Source: Bacillota bacterium | GTDB lineage: Bacteria > Bacillota > Clostridia > Oscillospirales > Oscillospiraceae | Assembly (NCBI GenBank): GCA_023402075.1 | Contig: JAEXCS010000007.1 | Coordinates: 1-24,036 of the forward strand | Length of the DNA: 24,036 bases | Direction of reading: 5' to 3' | Shown: positions 21,299 to 24,036 of the stretch, in pieces | Position numbering within the stretch: position 1 is the stretch's first letter | Layout of the letters: the number at the start of each line of letters is the position of its first letter | The notes under the pieces: model-generated | Databases searched by the model: none | Told to the model about the DNA's origin: nothing | The model's input: only the letters and a program-made list of their open reading frames with translations | Program-made: the position numbers and the translations under genes

Positions 21299-21763
21299 AT
21301 GAAATATGAAGGCGTTTGTATTGCGGTGAAGAATATCAATCTTTCTAAAAAGTTTTATCAGGATTTATTTGAATTAGAGATATTTCAAGACTATGGCAGA
21401 AACGTCTCCTTTGGAGGATTGTCCTTGCAGCAGGACTTTGACTGGCTGCTGGATATTCCGAAAGAAAGCATTATGGGCGAACCGCACAATATGGAGCTGT
21501 ACTTTGAGGAAGATAAATTTGATGACTTTATTGCGAAATTGCAGCAACGCAATGACATTAGATACATAGGCCATGGCGTTAAGGAAGCTGACTGGGGACA
21601 GCGTTCCATCCGTTTTTATGATTTGGATGGACACATCATTGAGGTTGGCGAGAATATGAAAATGGTCGTAAAGCGTTTCCTTGATTCTGGAATGTCGATG
21701 GAAGAAACGTCCAAACGCATGGATGTGTCTGTATCGGATTTGAAAAGTCTTTTAAACAGTTAA
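21299..21763 (+). CDS. VOC (glyoxalase/bleomycin-resistance fold) family protein
   Basis: A 154-residue protein with the paired beta-alpha-beta-beta-beta modules of the vicinal oxygen chelate superfamily. It starts EGVCIAVKNINLSKKFYQDLFEL, continues through MELYFEEDKFDDFIAKL and ends the fold with IRFYDLDGHIIEVGE, the strand that usually supplies the last Glu metal ligand. A C-terminal tail of about 35 residues (SMEETSKRMDVSVSDLKSLL) looks helical and helix-turn-helix-like, which is uncommon in short VOC proteins. The function may be glyoxalase-like detoxification, dioxygenation or drug binding; the sequence does not decide. Start 21299 follows TCGGAGGG. It lies in the AT-rich island behind the second copy of the hairpin leader. 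Confidence 0.85.
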   Translation: MKYEGVCIAVKNINLSKKFYQDLFELEIFQDYGRNVSFGGLSLQQDFDWLLDIPKESIMGEPHNMELYFEEDKFDDFIAKLQQRNDIRYIGHGVKEADWGQRSIRFYDLDGHIIEVGENMKMVVKRFLDSGMSMEETSKRMDVSVSDLKSLLNS

Positions 21764-21833
21764 TTACGGATAAACGGGTCAAGCACGTTGTAAGACCTTC
21801 CTGCTAAAGCTGATTTTAATTAGTATGAAAATA

Positions 21834-21867
21834 CGGGCAGCCTTGCCGGTAACGGTTTGGCTGCCCG
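21834..21867 (+). terminator. Terminator after the VOC gene
   Basis: CGGGCAGCC (21834-21842) pairs with GGCTGCCCG (21859-21867), with inner GCCG/CGG pairing. The T tract (CTGTTATTGT) is weak. Confidence 0.65.
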
Positions 21868-21904
21868 CTGTTATTGTATCCTCCAAAAATTTTATAAAAA
21901 AAGC

Positions 21905-21932
21905 TTGTAGTATAAAAACACATTGCTATACT
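21905..21932 (+). promoter_or_regulatory. Promoter of the TrmO-like gene
   Basis: TTGTAG (21905-21910), a 16-base spacer and TATACT (21927-21932), 46 bases before the start codon. Confidence 0.5.
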
Positions 21933-21978
21933 GAAATGGACGGTACCGTAAAAAATCTGATTTCAAAGGAGATTCTTT

Positions 21979-22458
21979 ATGGAAAATAATTTTACAGTAA
22001 AGCAAATCGGCGTAATCTGCGCAGACGAGAGTGGATTTCGTATGGAAATCGTACCTGAATACAAGGATTCACTGGTCGGCTTAGATGGTTTTTCTTATAT
22101 TAATATTCTTTGGTGGTTTTCCGGCTGTGATAATGAAAAGGACAGAAGCGTTTTGTCGGAAGCAAAGCCGTATACAAAAGGACCCGACACAATAGGTGCA
22201 TTTGCTACGCGTTCGCCGCAGCGCCCTAACCCGATTGCCCTGTCATGCGCTTATGTTACTTACATTGATGCGGACAATGGGATTGTGGGGCTTGCCTATA
22301 TTGATGCGGATGACCAAAGCCCCGTTCTCGATATTAAGCCCTATACACCAAGCCTTGACCGCGTGGAAGAACCGGAGGTTCCTGCGTGGTGCAAGCACTG
22401 GCCCAACAATGTAGAAACCAGCGGAGACTTTGATTGGGCGTCTGAATTTAACTTCTAA
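21979..22458 (+). CDS. trmO: TrmO/TsaA-family tRNA N6-methyltransferase
   Basis: A 159-residue protein of the TsaA-like (UPF0066) beta-barrel family, which uses SAM to methylate N6-threonylcarbamoyl-adenosine at position 37 of tRNAs in the characterised E. coli TrmO. The family signature GAFATRSPQRPNPIALS is intact, and the GLAYIDADDQSPVLDIKPYTPSLD segment is also typical. The protein is shorter than E. coli TrmO and lacks its C-terminal extension, as in many archaeal and Firmicutes members, so the exact substrate is an inference. AAAGGAG precedes the ATG. The gene is AT-richer than the left part of the window and is followed on the same strand by a tiny Cys-Cys protein. Confidence 0.88.
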   Translation: MENNFTVKQIGVICADESGFRMEIVPEYKDSLVGLDGFSYINILWWFSGCDNEKDRSVLSEAKPYTKGPDTIGAFATRSPQRPNPIALSCAYVTYIDADNGIVGLAYIDADDQSPVLDIKPYTPSLDRVEEPEVPAWCKHWPNNVETSGDFDWASEFNF

Positions 22459-22551
22459 ATGAAAAGCGGACGGAAAAGAACGTCCTACATAATTTCTACA
22501 AACTTGCGTGTTACGATCAGCGCATAGGATTTGATAAGGAGGAACGGATAC

Positions 22552-22692
22552 ATGAAGCTTTGGAAAAAATTGAAAAAGGCCTTTCAGAATTATCTGGACC
22601 GGATGGCAAAATCGAATCAGGAGCTATTTGGCAATTCAACACCCGATTGCTGCAAATTAAACCGTGAAAACAGCAATCGCCGCCGCAGCTAA
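22552..22692 (+). CDS. 46-residue Cys-Cys small protein (LDCC-motif-like putative metal-binding)
   Basis: A short frame of 46 codons starts at ATG 22552, ten bases behind the consensus site AAGGAGGA. The peptide begins MKLWKKLKKAFQNYLD and continues LFGNSTPDCCKLNRE to an Arg-rich end. The strongly basic amphipathic N-terminal helix and the (L/P)DCC-K-L-N motif resemble the small LDCC-motif putative metal-binding proteins annotated in Firmicutes. That match is from memory and should be checked. The Cys-Cys pair could bind a metal. It follows the TrmO-like gene by 93 bases and may be co-transcribed. No function is known. Confidence 0.6.
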   Translation: MKLWKKLKKAFQNYLDRMAKSNQELFGNSTPDCCKLNRENSNRRRS

Positions 22693-23164
22693 TTTGCCGC
22701 ACGGCGAACCATTCAAGCACCTCCGGGGCATCTCCTCTTTAACGCTTAGCGAGTGTTCTGGGCGTCGAAGTTTTGCGGGGACAGCCCCGTGCGCGATATC
22801 GTAGTACACAAGGTCGCCGGGGCTGCAAGCCCTGCTGTGGCTGACGGGGTGTTCCCCTGTCGTATAAAAAAGGCACGCTTTCTTAATAGAAAGCGTGCCT
22901 TTTTTATGTGTAAGGCTGGCTTATCGCAGCGCGTAATAAAGCCTGACGGAGATAAACATGGCCTTTCCCGGGGACAGACGTTAAACGCGCCGCCTGCAAC
23001 GTAGGAATCCTCCGCTGAATTCTGCCCCGCAATACGAAATTCCTGTCGCAGGGAAACCAGATGCGAAGCCAGATACAGATAAGCAGGAAAAATATTTTAC
23101 CCGCCTTTTAGATCGTACGATAGGCGTTTATAATGTCCGTGTATTCCGATCAATGGGATGAGAT
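22693..23164. other. Gene-poor stretch with one strong terminator
   Basis: Apart from the terminator at 22866-22905, no supported feature is seen. The GC-rich part 22740-22860 has several G/C-run complementarities but no clear gene. From 22985 to 23161 a plus-strand frame without a start codon reads like a protein end (QEKYFTRLLDRTIGVYNVRVF) and could be the relic of a gene. This is weak. Confidence 0.35.
22866..22905. terminator. Bidirectional intrinsic terminator
   Basis: GGCACGCTTTCT (22872-22883) pairs with AGAAAGCGTGCC (22888-22899) around TAAT. It is flanked by six A on the left and six T on the right. Confidence 0.93.
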
Positions 23165-23467
23165 TCACGAGTTATGATTAAGCGCTGTTTCTTGTCCGGT
23201 GATCGGTGCTCTCCAATACCGGGATCCATCCCGTTCACGGCACAAAAAGCCGTGGTCGACGAGTTCTCGCCGAAGGAGAAAGTAATCTCCGAAGGTGTGC
23301 CACAGGTTGCAGATGCCGTTAACCTCCTGTTCCGAATACGTACGGCCAACCTCAAATTTATCGGCCAGATATTCTAACAGGGCGCGTTTCACTTTCAGTT
23401 TTTGCGGCAGCTGCATGATCTTCCCGGAACCATCAAGAAACTGCTTAATTTTAATCATCTGTTTCAT
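23165..23467 (-). CDS. DUF2087 domain-containing protein
   Basis: A 100-residue protein. After a short N-terminal segment, residues about 25-90 form the DUF2087 winged-helix-like domain (LKVKRALLEYLADKFEVGRTYSEQEVN, then FGDYFLLRRELVDHGFLCRERDGSRYWR). Members occur alone or attached to regulators and probably bind nucleic acid or act as adaptors; no biochemical role is established. The ATG at 23467 lies inside the end of the upstream GIY-YIG gene (17-base overlap) with GGAAGG upstream, so the two are translationally coupled. No strong terminator follows. Confidence 0.85.
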   Translation of the reverse strand: MKQMIKIKQFLDGSGKIMQLPQKLKVKRALLEYLADKFEVGRTYSEQEVNGICNLWHTFGDYFLLRRELVDHGFLCRERDGSRYWRAPITGQETALNHNS

Positions 23468-23810
23468 GTAAGAAGCCTTCCTGCCGCTGCCGTTCCAGCC
23501 ATATTTTATGGAGAGCCTGAATATCTTCTAAAAATTCACGTTCCGTTTGCGTTTCTTTTTTGTTCAATACCTCAAGAACGTCAAATGAAAACGACTGTAA
23601 TCCATAGTTTGTCCACTCCGTTCGCATGGCCGGTTCCGGACAGGAATTGGTTGAAACGGAAAATGCGAACTTGTTCTGCTGACCCGCCAGATTCGTTGTG
23701 GATTTCACCCAGGCGCGCCCGTTCCCATTACACTGGATGCGGTAGATACCGCCGACGGCCGCTTTTTGTTTATAGGCGTTTTTCAGTTCCTTCCGTTTCA
23801 CAAAATCCAT
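23451..23810 (-). CDS. GIY-YIG nuclease-family protein
   Basis: A 119-residue protein with the GIY start motif (GGIYRI, residues 20-25). The second motif is degenerate: where YIG should stand it reads WVKST. Conserved later features are CPEPAMRTEWTNYGLQSFSFDVLE and the helical ETQTEREFLEDI, which carries the Glu usually needed for metal binding. This is the small stand-alone subgroup that is often encoded next to DUF2087 proteins, as here with a 17-base overlap. The degenerate YIG leaves nuclease activity uncertain. GGAGA lies 14 bases upstream of the start, a long spacing, so the ribosome site is mediocre. A promoter at 23905-23933 fits the pair. Confidence 0.85.
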   Translation of the reverse strand: MDFVKRKELKNAYKQKAAVGGIYRIQCNGNGRAWVKSTTNLAGQQNKFAFSVSTNSCPEPAMRTEWTNYGLQSFSFDVLEVLNKKETQTEREFLEDIQALHKIWLERQRQEGFLHETDD

Positions 23811-23904
23811 TTCTGATACCCTGTCTCCTTTCCCCGATGCCTTTATAAGGCGCGTAACCTGTGGCTGCTTTGCTGCATTTCAAGTTTGACTTCCCATCAG
23901 ACAT

Positions 23905-23933
23905 AGTGTAAGCTATTACCCAAAAATAATCAA
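23905..23933 (-). promoter_or_regulatory. Promoter of the GIY-YIG/DUF2087 pair
   Basis: On the minus strand TTGATT (23933-23928), a 17-base spacer and TACACT (23910-23905), about 95 bases before the start codon. Confidence 0.5.
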
Positions 23934-23977
23934 TCAACGCTCCGTAGAGTGTTGAACGAGAGGGTTGCAAATCCCGC

Positions 23978-23999
23978 CACTCGATTTTTCTTTCGAGTG
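23978..23999. terminator. Possible small hairpin at the window end
   Basis: CACTCGA (23978-23984) can pair with TCGAGTG (23993-23999) around a T-rich loop. It may be a weak terminator of a gene beyond the window. Confidence 0.3.
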
Positions 24000-24036
24000 T
24001 ATTTATAGTATTTATGACATACTTAAGGACCAAAAT

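Noticed and set aside
22753..23004. 83-codon frame over the terminator at 22866-22905
   Set aside because: It reads straight through a strong bidirectional terminator and has no ribosome site.
23950..23985. Possible tRNA 3' end (GGGTTGCAAATCCC followed by CCACTCGA)
   Set aside because: The T stem does not pair properly and no matching acceptor 5' strand or anticodon arm was found.
1..24036. CRISPR array
   Set aside because: No regularly spaced direct repeats with unique spacers were seen; the only clear direct repeat is the two-copy leader.

Overview
The window looks like the chromosome of a high-GC, anaerobic, Gram-positive Clostridia member, probably an Oscillospirales gut bacterium of the Flavonifractor/Intestinimonas type. 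This is an inference. It rests on AGGAGG-type ribosome binding sites, a full anaerobic oxygen-defence set (desulfoferrodoxin, Isf-like flavoprotein, reverse rubrerythrin), GC-rich coding DNA and consensus sigma-A promoters. No species can be named from the sequence alone.

Region 1 (1-16.7 kb) is ordinary, intact, GC-rich chromosome. In order it holds: a LysR regulator followed by a MetE C-domain-like protein; a small NAD(P)H:FMN reductase; a two-component system read leftward; a leftward pair of an HMA/SafE/cupredoxin fusion and a DUF2318 lipoprotein; a rightward oxygen-detoxification series; a leftward EF-G paralogue; a leftward secreted serine hydrolase; and a leftward pyridoxamine kinase/MFS operon. 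Most units end in strong intrinsic terminators, and many have a readable -35/-10 promoter.

Region 2 (16.8-20.4 kb) starts at a tRNA-Leu(TAG) gene and is a graveyard of mobile-element pieces. On the minus strand lie an HNH nuclease fragment, a possible terminase small subunit fragment, two phage tail-like reading frames and the C-terminal part of a large serine recombinase, which is fused in frame to one of the tail genes. On the plus strand lie an HsdM (type I methylase) fragment and a zinc-ribbon tail. The pieces abut directly, which implies repeated deletion.

Region 3 (20.4-22.7 kb) is visibly more AT-rich and probably acquired. It carries a cupin gene and a VOC/glyoxalase-fold gene, each preceded by an almost identical 47-bp hairpin leader, then a TrmO/TsaA-family gene and a 46-codon Cys-Cys small protein. 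Region 4 (22.7-24 kb) has a strong terminator, an unexplained stretch, and an overlapping leftward pair of a GIY-YIG family protein and a DUF2087 protein.

The most interesting items are the duplicated hairpin leaders, the tail-recombinase chimeric ORF, the 18-nt palindrome on the rubrerythrin promoter, the divergent overlapping promoters between the pyridoxamine kinase and tRNA-Leu, and the Cys-Cys micro-protein.
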